DNA from: Closterium sp. NIES-65
Taxonomy: Eukaryota > Streptophyta > Zygnematophyceae > Desmidiales > Closteriaceae
Length of the DNA: 64,000 bases
Reading direction: 5' to 3'
Assembly: GCA_948144175.1 (NCBI GenBank)
Contig: CANXME010001995.1
Location: 248,001-312,000, forward strand
The translations under genes and the position numbers were made by a program. The notes below the pieces were generated by a model that saw only the letters and a list, made by a program, of their open reading frames with translations, was not told the origin of the DNA and searched no databases. Shown here one piece after another: positions 10,249 to 23,066 of this stretch. How positions within the stretch are numbered: position 1 is the first letter of the stretch; each line of letters opens with the position of its first letter.

Positions 10249-13200
10249 ATGGTCGGAGGATCCGGAGGCCAAGCAAATCTGACGGCTGAAGGACAACCCA
10301 ATCCAGCTGCGACAAGTGAGGCGACAACCACAATCGGCACTGCCGCCCTCGAGCAACTTTTCGCTCGACTTTCAACTATGGAGAAAGAACTCCAAGAACT
10401 GCGCAAAGGCGACGCGGGAATCTCTTCCCAACCAGCACAACCTGGACAACCGGCTGAGAAAAGCCGTGATACCGCCGCGCACACCTTCTCCCTCGACACA
10501 GACAAATCAGCAACAACTGCCCCCCGTCCAAGTGATGAGGCTATCAACTCTGCGCAAACACGCTTCCTCAGCATTTCAAAGATTAAGACTACTGCCGCGT
10601 TTGACGGCAAGGATTTTTACACATGGAGTTTTGAGCTGGAGCTCCTCCTACAAACGGCGCAGATCTACCATTACTTCGACGGCTCCTATCCTAAACCGGT
10701 GGAAAACACCGACGTCGCCAGGGCTCAGTACTACAGTGAGTCCCTCATGGCTTACAGTGTGCTGCTACGCAACATGACGCCTGCGGAACAACTCAACATA
10801 CGCTCCTACAGAGAGAGCGACGCTCCAGCAATGGAAGCTTGGAAGCACCTCGTTGAAGTTTACCAGCCGAAGGATTCGGTCACCGCCAGCAGGCTTCTCC
10901 AGCAACTCCTGGAGATAAAGATGGGGCACGGGGAGAAGGCAAATCCATACATTAACCACTGTCGCAACATCCGTGACCAGATCACGAAGCATGGGAGTAC
11001 GATCTCAGAAGAGATTTTCGTCAATATAGTCCTTCAAGGACTCGGGCCTGAGTGGAAGCCCTGCAAAGCGTTACTCCGACAGCGAGGAACAATTTTAGAA
11101 GCCGCGCTATGCGCCGCACTCCTATCCGAACAGCAGGATATGGACTCGAGCAGAACAAGCTCCGCGCCGCGCCGAGAGCGCCTCGCCTTCTACACGGACA
11201 ATCGAGAAGAGCGACGACAACCAAGGCGCCATTACTGCAAAATATGCAAAGTCTTCGGACACTCAACGGATAGATGTAAATCTCGATCCAACTACCGCCA
11301 CCCAAATTCCACTCACCACAACAACTGGGTCGGCCGACAAGACGCTCGTCATCCTCAACCTCAGCATCAACAAGCTCGTCCTCCTGCGCAACACCAGCAA
11401 AATCAAGGACCACAGTCAGGAGCTCCCAAGAATGTCATCGCAAACATGGCGACACGACGCCGGCGCACCACTGAACCTGACGAGGAGAACGAAGTCTAAG
11501 GAAGACTTCTGGAACCAGAAGAGGGATGGAATAATCCCCTCACCGAGGATCACTACTACCTGTACGACGAAGACGAGCAGGACTGGAACCTTCCAATCAC
11601 GCTGCGGGAAAGCCCGCCTCACGAAAATCAGCACTACGTACCAGTGGGTTGGAAGGAGGACGAAGATCCTTACTTCCACAGGCGCTTCAAGACCACCCTG
11701 GTAACTCCACGATTGGCGCTGCTGCTGCGCCGTAACAACACTGACAATTACAACACCTGGTACCTGGACAGCTGCTGCGGCCAGCACATGGTGGGGTCCA
11801 CGCGCTATGTCTCTAACCTAAGTCGCGCCCCTGCAACTTATGTCACCGTCGCCAACAACGAGCAGCTGCGCGCCAACTCACAAGGACTTGTCATCCTGCA
11901 AGCACGGGATAGCAACACGCACATCTCGTTCAACGACGTACTCTACGTCCCGAACCTGCGCTTCAACCTGCTCTCCGCTGGACAGCTCCACGATTGCGGC
12001 ATCATCATTCACACGGACCTCACGACGTGCGATCTCATCCTCACCTACGCTCCCCCGGACACTCCTCCTGAGGCATTCAAGTACCTCGGACGAGCTCGCT
12101 CCATCAACGGGATCTATATCCTAGACTTCGACATACCTCCCTGTCAAGCCTCGTCGGACGAGCTCGTGGATCTTGTCCCCCTCGAGTTCGCTTTCATGAA
12201 CAAGGAGTCTTGGGAGCATCCGGATGGAAGACCGTGGGTTCGCCGAAGCCCTCACCCGCGTGAAATCAATCTTCACGAACCTAACGCCCACGGACTATGC
12301 ACCACCTGTCACACACCAACCGCAAGTCGAACGGAGCAAGTGGAAAAGGAGCAAGCGGCAATTCAGGAAGCAGAAAGCGCTGAGACAGAACCACCAGGCA
12401 TGACTGAAGAAGAACTCGCCATATCATCACACCGCATATTCGGTGAGCCAAGCAAGAAATTCGGCCAAGAACAGCAGGAGAGACCAAGGCCTTACTCGGA
12501 CACACTACGATTCGTCCTCGAAGCCAACGCGCGCACTCTCGACGAAGAAGGACGTCCGCGCCCGTACACTCGCGAAGTTTACCGCCGCGAGATTGACCCC
12601 GCCTGGAAAGATCCTGACGCACATGAGGAGCTGAGCGTCAAAGAAGAACAGGAGAAGGCCCAAGTGGAGAAGCGGCAGAAGCTGTATGAGGAGCGCATCG
12701 CGGCAGGATGGGACCCAGACTCTGCGCGCGGAGGATGGGGCAACGAGCCTGCTGATCCAGAAGAAGGCGCAACCTGGGTTTGCAACTGGAGCATGGGGAA
12801 CCGGCACCGTCACCACAGGAGGATGGGGAAACAACGAGCCTGACGAAGGGGAGCTCACGCAAGAGGAATTGGAGAAAGCTGAGCAAGAAATACAAGCTGA
12901 GCACGGCAAAGCATCACCTCGAGTAACCATTCCCCTCGGTCGACCCCCTCGCACTGACAAACCACCTCGCTCACCTCATCACTGGCGTGATCCCTGGTCG
13001 GAGATTGAGGAGGGGAATGTACCGCCAACACCTCCGCGAGACTCACTCGGACCAATCTCTCGCCCAGATCCGTACGCCCGCTTCATCGAAGGCACCACGA
13101 CCCCGCTCACGATCATTCCCGATCGCGAATTTCTCGCCCTGTATCTCTCAACGCTACCTGCAGAAGGGGAAGCAACGGCAGAAGCAGAAGCAGAGGAGGA

Positions 13201-16060
13201 GAACAACGAAGCAGAACCAGGAGAAGAGGAAGAACCCCCACTCCAGATCCCAGAACTCACAGCGGAGGAGGCAGCAGAGCACCACACCCGCTACAAGCGT
13301 ACCTCCGGCATCCGTGCCGAGGATGACCTCTGGCACCAGCGGATGGGACACCCCTCGCGCCAGACACTCGCCAATTGTCTCCGTGCAAAAGTTTTTCCGC
13401 CAGGAACACTGCTGCGCCCCGACGGGACGGAGTTACAACACACCACCCCCCATCCAACCACTTGCACTGTCTGCCCCACAGCCGCACTCTCTCACACTGC
13501 CTACCCCTCTCAGGAGCCAAGCACCAACCGCTACAAGAAATTGGAAAAGGTGTACAGCGATTTCATCGTACTCACCTGCGACGGACTCAACGGCAAAAAG
13601 TACACGCTGACCTTCATTGACGCCTACTCACGCCACGTCTGGGTTGCCAATGTTGACGCCCGCTCCAAAGCCCCGGAGGTGTTCCGTATCTTCCTCGCGC
13701 ACGCGCAGCGACAGTCGGGAAGGAAACTGAAGATCTGGCAGAGCGATGGGGCAAAAGAATTTCGCAGCCATGAACTGGAGAGCGTGCTCACCGAGAAGGG
13801 GATTAAGCATGAGATTTCCCTTCCCTATGCTCACCAGCAGCAAGGCGTTGCTGAGCGGGTCAATCGGACCCTCATGACTAAAGTTCGCGCCATCATGAAC
13901 CAGTCCGGCCTGCCAAAGAAATTTTGGCCGTACGCCATGAATCACGCGGTGCGCCTGCACAACCTCCTCTCCACCACCGCCAACAGGGATAACCTGTCAC
14001 CCCACATGAAGTGGACCGGTTCAAGGGGAGATCCCTCCATGCTGAGGGTTTGGAGGTGCATGGTGCAGTATCGGCCCACTTCGGCCACAATCAGCAAGTT
14101 CGTTCATCGTGCGCGCTGGGGAGTTCATCTAGGACTTAGCCACAAGCACAAAGGATGGCTCATCCTTGACATGGACAACCAGAAAATTGTCCCTGCACGT
14201 GACATTCTTTTCTACGAACGGCTCACCTTGACGCACTGGATCGAGGACGAACACCGTTACCAGGCACGCGGCTACGCCAACAGCGGCCGCAGCTTCGCGA
14301 CCCCTGAAGATGAAGCAGCAGCAGCAGTTCTGGACCGCGACGACACCGACGAACATCCCAGCATCCCCCCTCGCCCGCGCGACGACGATGACGATGACGA
14401 TGACAGCGATGACGACCCCGCGCCAGGACCATCACGGCGCCAGACAAAACCAAGCACCGCACCACCCGGCTACGAGAGCGGAGATGACGACGTGATTGAA
14501 GTCCCCACCAACGCAGACACCACCAACGTGTCAGGCCTTCAACTTCCTGGCCTGCACACGTCCGTCTCTACTCTCGCGCGGACCGTGGAACCTAAGAACC
14601 CTCGCCAGGCCCTAACCGGCCCTCACGCCAAGGAGTGGCGTGTTGCGATGGATGCGGAACTGAAAGCACTGGAATCGCGCGACACTTGGGTCCTAGTCGA
14701 TCGTGCAGCAGTGAAGGGGAGGAGGGTGCTCAGCGGAAAATGGGTTTTTCGTCTCAAAACTAACGCTGACGGCACTATTGAGCGCTTCAAAGCACGTTGG
14801 GTCGTACGCGGGTACGACCAGCGTCACGGCATAGACTTTGATCAGACCTTCGCTCCCGTCAGTCGCCATACCTCGGTCCGGATTCTACTCGCTATTGCCG
14901 CCGCAAAGCACCTACCACTGCGACAGATGGACGTGAAGAACGCGTTTCTATACGCGTTGGTGGATGCCACCATCTTTGTGGAGCAGCCGCACACCTACGG
15001 AGAAGGCGACCCCAGGGTCTGTCAACTAAAGAAGTCACTCTACGAGATCAAACAGGCGCCACGACTCTGGCAGCAGCATCTGCACAAAATCCTCCTCGAA
15101 ATCGGCTTCAAACAACTCCCACACGACCCGGGAATGTATCGCCTCCACTTCAGCGGCGATTACATCCTCCTTACAGTCTACGTAGACGACCTGCTGTATA
15201 CGGGGACCTGCAACAAACTCCTCGACCAGTTTCAGGAGAACCTGGCGCAGCGCGTGGACATCACCATCAACCTCGAAGTAAAACAGTTTTTGGGGTTAAA
15301 CATCACTTACGCGCCAGAAGAAATTCATCTGTCAGCCTCCAAGTACGCAGAGCAGCTGGGGGAACGCTTCAACATCTCACCAGCACCACTCTCAACTCCC
15401 TACCGCAGCCCGAGCACCAACTACAAACCAGACAACAAACCTCTGTTGCCCGCAGGACTCCAAATGTACCAGCAGAAGTTGGGGTGCCTGCTATTCGCCT
15501 CTGTCACCTGCCGACCCGACCTTTCGTACATCGCTAGCCAACTGGCGCAGTACTCTCGCAGGCCAGTAGCTGAGAACCAGCTGGACCTGGAGCGCGCCCT
15601 GCAATACTTCATCTCCACACCTGACATTGGACTCTCCTACTCCACGCTGACGACGACCTCCTTCAACCTCAACGGCCACGTGGACGCAGACCACGCAGCT
15701 GATCCTGCAAATCGACGGTCCCGAACCGGCTTCGTCTTTCGCCTGGAACCAACTGGACCAATCTCCTGGAACTCCCAGAAGCAGGAGCTGGTTGCCCTGT
15801 CATCGGCTGAAGCAGAATACATCGCCGCGACAGCAGTAGTTCGCGAAGGTCTGTACCTGCAGGAGCTACTGCAGGAGGCGAAAATTCCAACCTCGCCTAC
15901 CTTTCGCCTTCACTGCGACAACCAGAGTGCCATTAAAATCGCAAACAAGCCAGGATTCGTGAACCGCATGAAGCACATCGCGCTTCGGTACTTTTTTCGT
16001 CAAGGACGAAATCGACCAAGGCAAAGTGGACCTCGCTTACTGCTCGACCACTGAGATGGC
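10249..16060 (+). pseudogene. gag–pol region of copia copy C
   Basis: Gag runs from an ATG at 10249 to ~11,500 and contains FDGKDFYTWSFELE and a CCHC knuckle near 11,235–11,280. The protease zone is near 11,760. Integrase spans ~13,320–14,200 (DDLWHQRMGHPSRQ, WQSDGAKEF, QQGVAERVNRT). It is followed by an acidic spacer of Asp runs near 14,380, reverse transcriptase at ~14,700–15,400 (ERFKARWVVRGYDQR, YVDDLLYTG) and RNase H at ~15,670–16,000 (DADHAADPANRRSRTG). Treated as a fossil; about two or three breaks. Confidence 0.9.
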
Positions 16061-16170
16061 AGCAGACTTCCTCACCAAACGTCTGCCACGTCAGCAGTAT
16101 AAGCACTGCTCTGATCTCACTGGAGTAATCAAGCGAGTCAGCTCCACCCGCGCCCAGGAATGAAGGGGAG

Positions 16171-16581
16171 TGTTACGATGTGAAGTTTTATGAGAAGGCA
16201 TTCCTGTATGCTGCAGAAGCCGACTCTACCGAGTACGAAGTTGAAGAGTCAGAAGAGCCGAAGCGACACAGCAACCGTCAGACCAAGACCGATGCAGGCA
16301 GAAACATTTGAAGTGAAAAGAGCGGGAACAGGTTTTGAACGGGTTCCCACGCCGCACGGTTTAGAATTCGGTTGTAATAAGGGAATGTACCCCTTAGAGT
16401 ACATGGCTATTCTAGGTCCTTTCGTATTCCCTTGTAGTCTTATATAAACTCGATGTATGCATGCTATTATCAACTCAGTCATTTACATTCACTCTGACCT
16501 GAGATTCAAACTTCCGCTGCAATACTACTCCGCGATCAACCCTGAGCGATCCTTTGCTAAGTCCCACTTGGGATTGTAACA
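16171..16581 (+). repeat. 3' LTR of copia copy C
   Basis: 411 bp, uninterrupted, with TATATAAAC near 16442. It follows a purine-rich tract and ends at the GGGTT target duplication. Confidence 0.93.
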
Positions 16582-16586
16582 GGGTT

Positions 16587-17717
16587 CAAAAGTATTAATA
16601 GCGTTCACTCAGATACATTATAATCGTCTTTACAGCTCCTCTCTCTTTTTCATTAAATATGATCACCTTAGGCAGTGGACTATCTCTGGTCTGGTGGTGC
16701 TTTAATTTCACTATTCTGTCAGCTAATGGAGCATTTCAAACATCCTTGCCACTTTTGTGCGACACTTTAGTGGTGGTGACACTGATGAACAAACGTACAG
16801 TTGCTTTTGTCCCCCCATTTCGTTGGCAGTGCATGGAGAGGGAGGGCCGTGCCGTGCCCACACTTCACTTCACCTCGTCCCCCTCGTAGACGACAAAACG
16901 AGGCGGTACCCCTGGTTAAAATTGGCTATCTGATTGGCAGCGACGAAAGTTCGCCAATCCGCGTGAAATGCGAAACCACGCTACAGTACGTGGCGGTCCT
17001 AGGGAAACACCACTGTACACCCACATCAAGCGAGTGACGCCGCAGTCGCAGCATGTTCCGAAAAAGTGTAGGGAACCCGAACGGAGACCGTTGGGTTTGG
17101 TCTGGTTCAGGCGTGGAAGTCCGAAACTGCATTCGTCGATTACATTTGGAAAGTCGGTAATTGTGTTACACTGACGGTATTCTTCGACAGTTCGCTTCTG
17201 GTCGCATAAACTGGCGGTCATACTCACGGTGAATGGTCGCGATGCAGATATAGTGAGATTGGGTCGTCAATTTTCCGCTGCGACAAGACTTGTCTGTAAC
17301 GGCGAGCTAAGTTCAGCGAGCTGCATGACAGACGCCTAGGTTTTGACACGGAGGAGCGGGTCAATGCCACGGCAAATACAATGTCGGTCGGAGTCGGGCA
17401 TATGGAATGGAATGGACATTACCTGAGCATTGTGAGGCTTTTGCAAAGGCTGCATTAGGTCAACCCATCATGCCCAGACACCTCCTAAAGTAGCTAACTA
17501 TGGCTCATGCCTCTTTTAGAGTCCTCCTGCGGTGTACATTTGAAGGCATTCGATGGGCTGATATCGGTCTTGAAAGCTTGTATCATTAGTTAAAGTTAAC
17601 ATGACCTCGACATACTACCGCTCAGGTTAACTTATTCGACATATTAGTTGTGGTTGAGGCCGTGTCTGTGGTGTCGTCTGGGTTGCGCGTGATATTGGAA
17701 GCTCGGTGGTAGCTGGG
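16587..17717. other. Intergenic, upstream region of the U-box kinase gene
   Basis: No open frame of convincing composition on either strand and no repeat family that I recognise. It must hold the promoter and 5' UTR of the gene starting at 17718, but I cannot point to a TATA box with confidence. Confidence 0.5.
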
Positions 17718-20700
17718 ATGTCACCGACGGCGTCGGAAGTGACGTGGGTGGTGGAGGTGACCAAGTACAAGGACGTCAGCAAGGATGCGCTCTCCGTCGC
17801 CATGGCGGATCTCGAAACTGAGGTGTCGCGGGGAAACGGACCTATCTCTATCCTTCTCGTCCACGTCATGACTGAGGTTCCTTGTTCCCGTGAGTGTAAA
17901 CTGATTCTGACTGCTTCAGGCTAGGCCCGTTAAGATTCACGTTCATCGCATACCAATACTGTTAGATACCCTAAACTAGCCTTGGATCGTTCGCCTCTCG
18001 AAGCAGGCAGCGCATAGGTTCGCCTCTGCTTGCGATTCCCTCGTTTATTCGCGGTGTTGCTCGTCCGGCCTTCCGAATAAGTCTTTTGCTTGCCTTCTTC
18101 GTTCGCGACGTCGCTTTGTGATTTACAAGGTCGTGATTGGTCAATCGTGAGATGGTGTTTAAAGGATCTATGAAGTCCAACTCAAGGTGCCGCTTATTCG
18201 GGGCCGCGAGTTCCTTGGCGCATTCCCCGTAGTTTGTGTGTGGGCTCATTGCGGACATGATTAGATGCCACCTCCGCGTGTCTAGCACTACTGCACCGCC
18301 TCTGCGCGCGTGTTGCGGCCCTTTCATCCCAAATCGACCTCCCATTCTCCCTCGCCCTGGTAACCCCTTCCCCCCTTCTTCCCCCCACACCCCTCCTTTC
18401 CTCTCCCGCCTCGTCGGCGGCGTGCATGGCGGCAGGCGGAATGGACCTGCCGGCGAGCGAGGTGGATCCGAAGACCGCGCTGGAGCACGGCCGCCGCCTC
18501 GTCGAGGTCATGCTGCGCCCGCTGCTCGCGCACGCCAAAACCAAAAAGGTGCTCGCGCACGCCAAAACCAAAAAGGTGCTCGCGCCTGGCCAGGCTACAC
18601 ACGCGCTACCGCAACCCACTTCATGCCGCTCTGACGAAGGCAGAATGAATTACGCGCTAACGGGCTCGCGTGAAATATCTTATGGCAAGTAAAACAATAG
18701 CGAATATGCGATTGACGCGTGCATGCTTGGTTGCAGTAAAAGGTGGTCTCACAAGTCCACTCGCGTCCATCACAAGCTCGCCTTTCTTCCCTCCTCTCTG
18801 TCTGCCCTCTCCCGCGCGCGCGCCAGGTGCACTGCAACGCGTCCATTGAGCGCAACGACCGCCGCGAGCTGGGGCTCTGCGCTGCTGCGCGCCGAGCCAA
18901 GGCGCAGCGCGTCTACGTGGGCCTCCGCAAGTGAGCACGCGCTGCCCCTCCGCACCCCCGCTCTTGCTGCTTGTGCCGTGTGTGTTGCTCCCTGCCCGCA
19001 CCGTTGTCAGAACTACTCTCACTGCCATCCCTCTTGCCCCCCGCCTGCCTTTGCATCTCACTTCTTGCCCTGTCTGGTGCTTTCTGGGCTGGTGTGGTTC
19101 GGTGCGGTGCAATCCTGTGGCGGTACCAGGAAGCTGCTGGGGTGGTCGTCATCAGCATCAGCGCACTACGAGGCGGGCCTGCCGCCGTCATGTCTGCTCG
19201 TGGTGGTGCAGGGCGCCAAGCAGCACCAGTCCCTACCGGGCTCGGGGGGAGAAGCGCCCTTCTTCGTCGTCTCCCCCAACGCCTTCATCTTCTGTCGCTA
19301 CAACGCTCCCACCGCCCCCGCCTCCGCCGCCCCCGCCTCCCCCGGCCCGCTGTCAGGCTCCGCCACGCCCGACTCAGAGCACCTCTCCGCGCAGCACCCC
19401 AATCCGCACCTCTCCGCGCAGCACCCCAATCCGCACCTCAACGCGCCCTCGCTCCACGCGCCTGGGGCGCTCGCCATGGCCGTGGCAGCAGGCGTGGGCA
19501 CGAGAGCAGGCGCGGCGGGGGGCGCAGGGCACCGCGCGTCGCCGTCGCTGTCGCACGTGGAGGGCGCGCACGCGCTGCTGTCGCCGCAGCACGCGCGCTC
19601 GTCCAGCGCGCGCTTCTCCCCCGCGCAGGTCGCGCTGAATTCCGCCTCGCCTGCAGGGCCGGGCGCCGTGCGGGAAGCATGGTCGCAGGGCGCGTCGCCC
19701 ATGGTGCCGCGCGGGGGCGTGGGAGGGGCGGGGCTGGGGCCGGGGATGGGAGCAGGGGCAGGCGGAGGCGCCAGGTTAGCAGGGACGGGCAGCCACAGCG
19801 GCGGCTTCCCTGCGGTTGCCTTGGCGGGTGCAGGGGGCGCTGCAGCGGGCGCGTGTGATGCGCCGCCACCCCTGTGCGCGGGGGAGTGCGGGGGAGGTGG
19901 GGCGTGTGTGGGGAACGGGGGGAAGGCGGTGGGCGTAGGGGCGGAGCAGCTGCGGCCGGGGGTGATTTACTCGTCTGTGGAGGGCAGCAGTGAGGCGCCG
20001 GGCAGGCCGGGCAGCAGCAGCGGCAGCACGGCGTTCCCAGGGGAGCTCAACGCCTCCGCGCTCTCCTCTCTGCAGGTGCTCCCCCTCTCCCCGCTATCAG
20101 CGCCCTCTCTGCTTACGTGCACTCCTCTCCATCCCATGCTGTGTGGCCGCAGCATGCCCCTGGGCGTCTTGTTCCTCGATGCTGCCGCCGCTCTCCCCTC
20201 ACATCAAACCCGCCCTGCTCACCTGCGCTTCCCCCCTGCCTCCGCGCCCCTCAACTCTCCCGCTCTTTCTTCTCTTTTCCGTGGGAATGTGGCATGTGGT
20301 GTGTGGGGCATGGCATGGCGTGGCATGGCATGGCATGGCATGGCATGGCATGGCATGGAACGGGATGCACAGGAGGAGCGGCTGGCGAGTCTGAGGGCCA
20401 TGATGCCGGTGGACGCGTCCACGGGGCACACGTCACTCGCCGCCTCCGCCCTCTCCTCCATGGAGGTCCCCACCCTCTCTGCTGACTACTGCCCCCCTGG
20501 TGTCGCAGCAGCAGCCATTGCGGAGACTCTCGCCATGCACCACCACCACCACGCGCACCACCACCACGCGCACCACCACTCACTGCTGCCCTCGCCCGCC
20601 CCGCCCCACCTGTCATCCGCCTCCCCCATGGACGAGAACGACTACCACCGCAGCCTCTCCGACGCCGCCCGCCACAAGCCGGGCCTGCCGCCCACACGCG

Positions 20701-23020
20701 TGACGGGCAGGGACGCAGCGGGCGGCGTGGTGGGCAAGGGGGGGCTGCGGGAGGCAGTGCGGTCGAGCAGCGCCAGCGCCATGCCGCTGGACGCCGCTGC
20801 TGCCGCCGCCGCCGCTGCCGCGCTCGCCTTCTCCACGGCGTCCCCCGCGTCCACCGGCCGCCTCGCCCCGCCCCTCCACGCCGGCCGCGACAGCCCCGGC
20901 GGGCGTCGCGTGGCCTTCTGCGTGGCGCCGCACGGCGCTGCTGCTGCGGGCCGGCAAGGGGGTGAGGGGGGCGCGCACATGGGGGAGGCCGGGGCGGGCA
21001 GGGAGATGGAGGGCAACGGCGGTGCAGGTGGGGGCGGGGGGGGCATGCGGTCGCTGCTGGCGGACGAGCTGGCGCTGCTGGATGAGGAGGAGGAGGCGAG
21101 TGGGGGCGGGGAGGAGCGGTGGGAGGGCAAAGCCGTGAGCAGCAATAGAGCAGCAGAGGCGGGTGCCGACGCACGTGGCAATGACAACAAGTCAGAGGTC
21201 GGTCATGTCACCGCACCCGTACACTCAACACTCCATGTCACCTCGCTTTTTGTACTTCTGTATCGTTTTCCAGTTTCATTGCCACTCCCTGCGAATCTTC
21301 TTACCTCTCCCATTTGCCCCACCGCGCCCCAACCCCTCGCTCTCTCTCCCTGTATGGCCGCTGCTGCGAGCAGCGCTTCCTCTCACAGCAGCTGCGCGCG
21401 CTGCAGCTCAGTGGCCCGCAGACCATGCTCTCCGCCGACTCACCCGCCTCCACACTGCTGCCCGCAGATGCAGCACAGGCGGGGGCGGCAGGGGCGGAGG
21501 CAGGGAGGATGGTGGCGGAGATGGAGCCGCCAGGGCAGGTGGGGGGCGCGCCCAGCAACCGCTTCTCCTCGCGCTTCTCCTCCTCCCGCCCCGCCGCCTC
21601 CGCCGCCGTCTCCTCACTGCTGCCGCCCGTCGCGGGCGGCTTCAGCACGGGCGGCGGGAGCAGTGCACAGAACGCCGGGGCGCACAGCATGGGGCAGATC
21701 GACCTGCGCGGACTGGGGGCGGGCGGCGACGGGTTCGACTGCCGGCTCTTCACACCCAAGCAGCTGGAGAAGGCCACTCGCGGGTACGCGCGGGAGAACC
21801 TGCTGGGGCGCGGGTCGTTTGGGTACGTGTTCAAGGGCGAGATGCTGGGGTGCAAGGTGGCGGTGAAGCGGCTGGAGGGGCAGGGGTGGCAGGGGCCGGA
21901 CGAGTTCCGCATGGAGGTGGAGGTGCTGTCGCGCATGCGCCACCCCAACATCGTGCTGCTCATGGGCTGCTGCGTCGAGGAAATGGCCCTCATCTACGAG
22001 TTCCTCTCGGGCGGCACGCTACAGGACAAGCTCGGCCCGCTAAAGACGCCCGACGCCGTGCCTCTGTCGTGGGTGGACCGGCTGAGAATCTTCTCGGAGA
22101 TCTCGTCAGCGCTGCTGTACCTGCACCAGAACGAGCCGCCCATCGTGCACCGCGACTTAAAGCCCGACAACATCCTGCTGGACGGGCACATGATGAGCAA
22201 GATCGGGGACGTGGGGCTGGCGCGCCTGCTGTGCGCCGATGACGTCATGACCATGAAGGTGCGCGGCACGGCGGGGTACATCGACCCCGAGGAGGTGGAG
22301 ACGTGTGAGATCAGCGTGCTGTCTGACATCTACGCGCTGGGGCTCATCCTGCTGCAGCTGCTCACGGGGCAGCGCAGCGTCAAGGCCGTTCACCGCATGC
22401 TCGCCGACTGCACCGCCCGCCCCGCCAGGCCCGGGCAGCACCGGGCGGCGGCGGGTGCGGAGATGGTGCTGCAGTACCTGGACACGGCGGCGGGCGACTG
22501 GCGGCTGGACCTGGCGGAGCAGGTGGCGGCGCTGGCGCTACGCTGCGCTGAGCGGCGGAGGGAGAACCGGCCGGACCTGGCGGAGGAGATCCACCCCACA
22601 CTCGTGCGCATGGCGGCCGAGGCCAGCGCGGAGGAGCGCCGGCGCAAGAAGCGTATCGACTCGCAATTCATCTGCCCCATCTCCAAGGTGCGACTCGCAG
22701 TTCATCTGCCCCATCTCCACGGTGCGTATCCCCTGGGGCACAGGTTTGTTGGATTGGTATTCGCACGGTTCATCTGCCGTTCAGTGGCAGGCAAAGCGTG
22801 TGCGTGTGCGTGGCTTGTCTTTTGTTCCAATGTCAATGTCCTTGTCTCTCTCCATGTGCTCTGGGCATGGTTGGGTGTGTGCATGGGTGTTTGTGTGGGC
22901 ATGGGTGTTTGTGTGGGCATGGGTGTTTGTGTGGGCATGGGTGTGTGGTAGTACGGATGTATGCGTTATGCGGGCATGCGGGCGTGCGTGCATGGGCATG
23001 GGCATGGGCATGGGCATGGT

Positions 23021-23066
<46 letters not shown>

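Larger units (their letters stand above)
9196..16581 (+). mobile_element. Ty1/copia LTR retrotransposon, copy C
   Basis: Flanked by a 5-bp target duplication GGGTT (9191–9195 and 16582–16586). LTRs are 411 bp (TGTTACGATG...GGATTGTAACA); the 5' copy is lengthened to 959 bp by an inserted MITE. A primer-binding site TGGTATGAGAGC lies at 10155–10166 and a polypurine tract GAATGAAGGGGAG ends at 16170. Parts in order: gag with a CX2CX4HX4C knuckle (HYCKICKVFGHSTDRC), protease, integrase, reverse transcriptase (YVDDLLYT), RNase H. About eight differences between the LTRs in 411 bp by eye suggest it is older than copies A and B but not ancient. Broken, with about two or three breaks. Confidence 0.95.

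Noticed and set aside
20309-20358. Telomere-like repeat
   Set aside because: GGCAT is not a telomeric unit and the run is only ~50 bp, within an intron.
18723-21866. One 1,047-aa reading frame over the U-box kinase gene
   Set aside because: It reads through two or three introns and switches out of the true frame before the kinase; the spliced model fits the family far better.
22690-22951. Extension of the kinase frame past the first donor
   Set aside because: It runs into repeat-encoded Val/Cys/Met-rich sequence; splicing at 22688 to 23073 gives an exact U-box.
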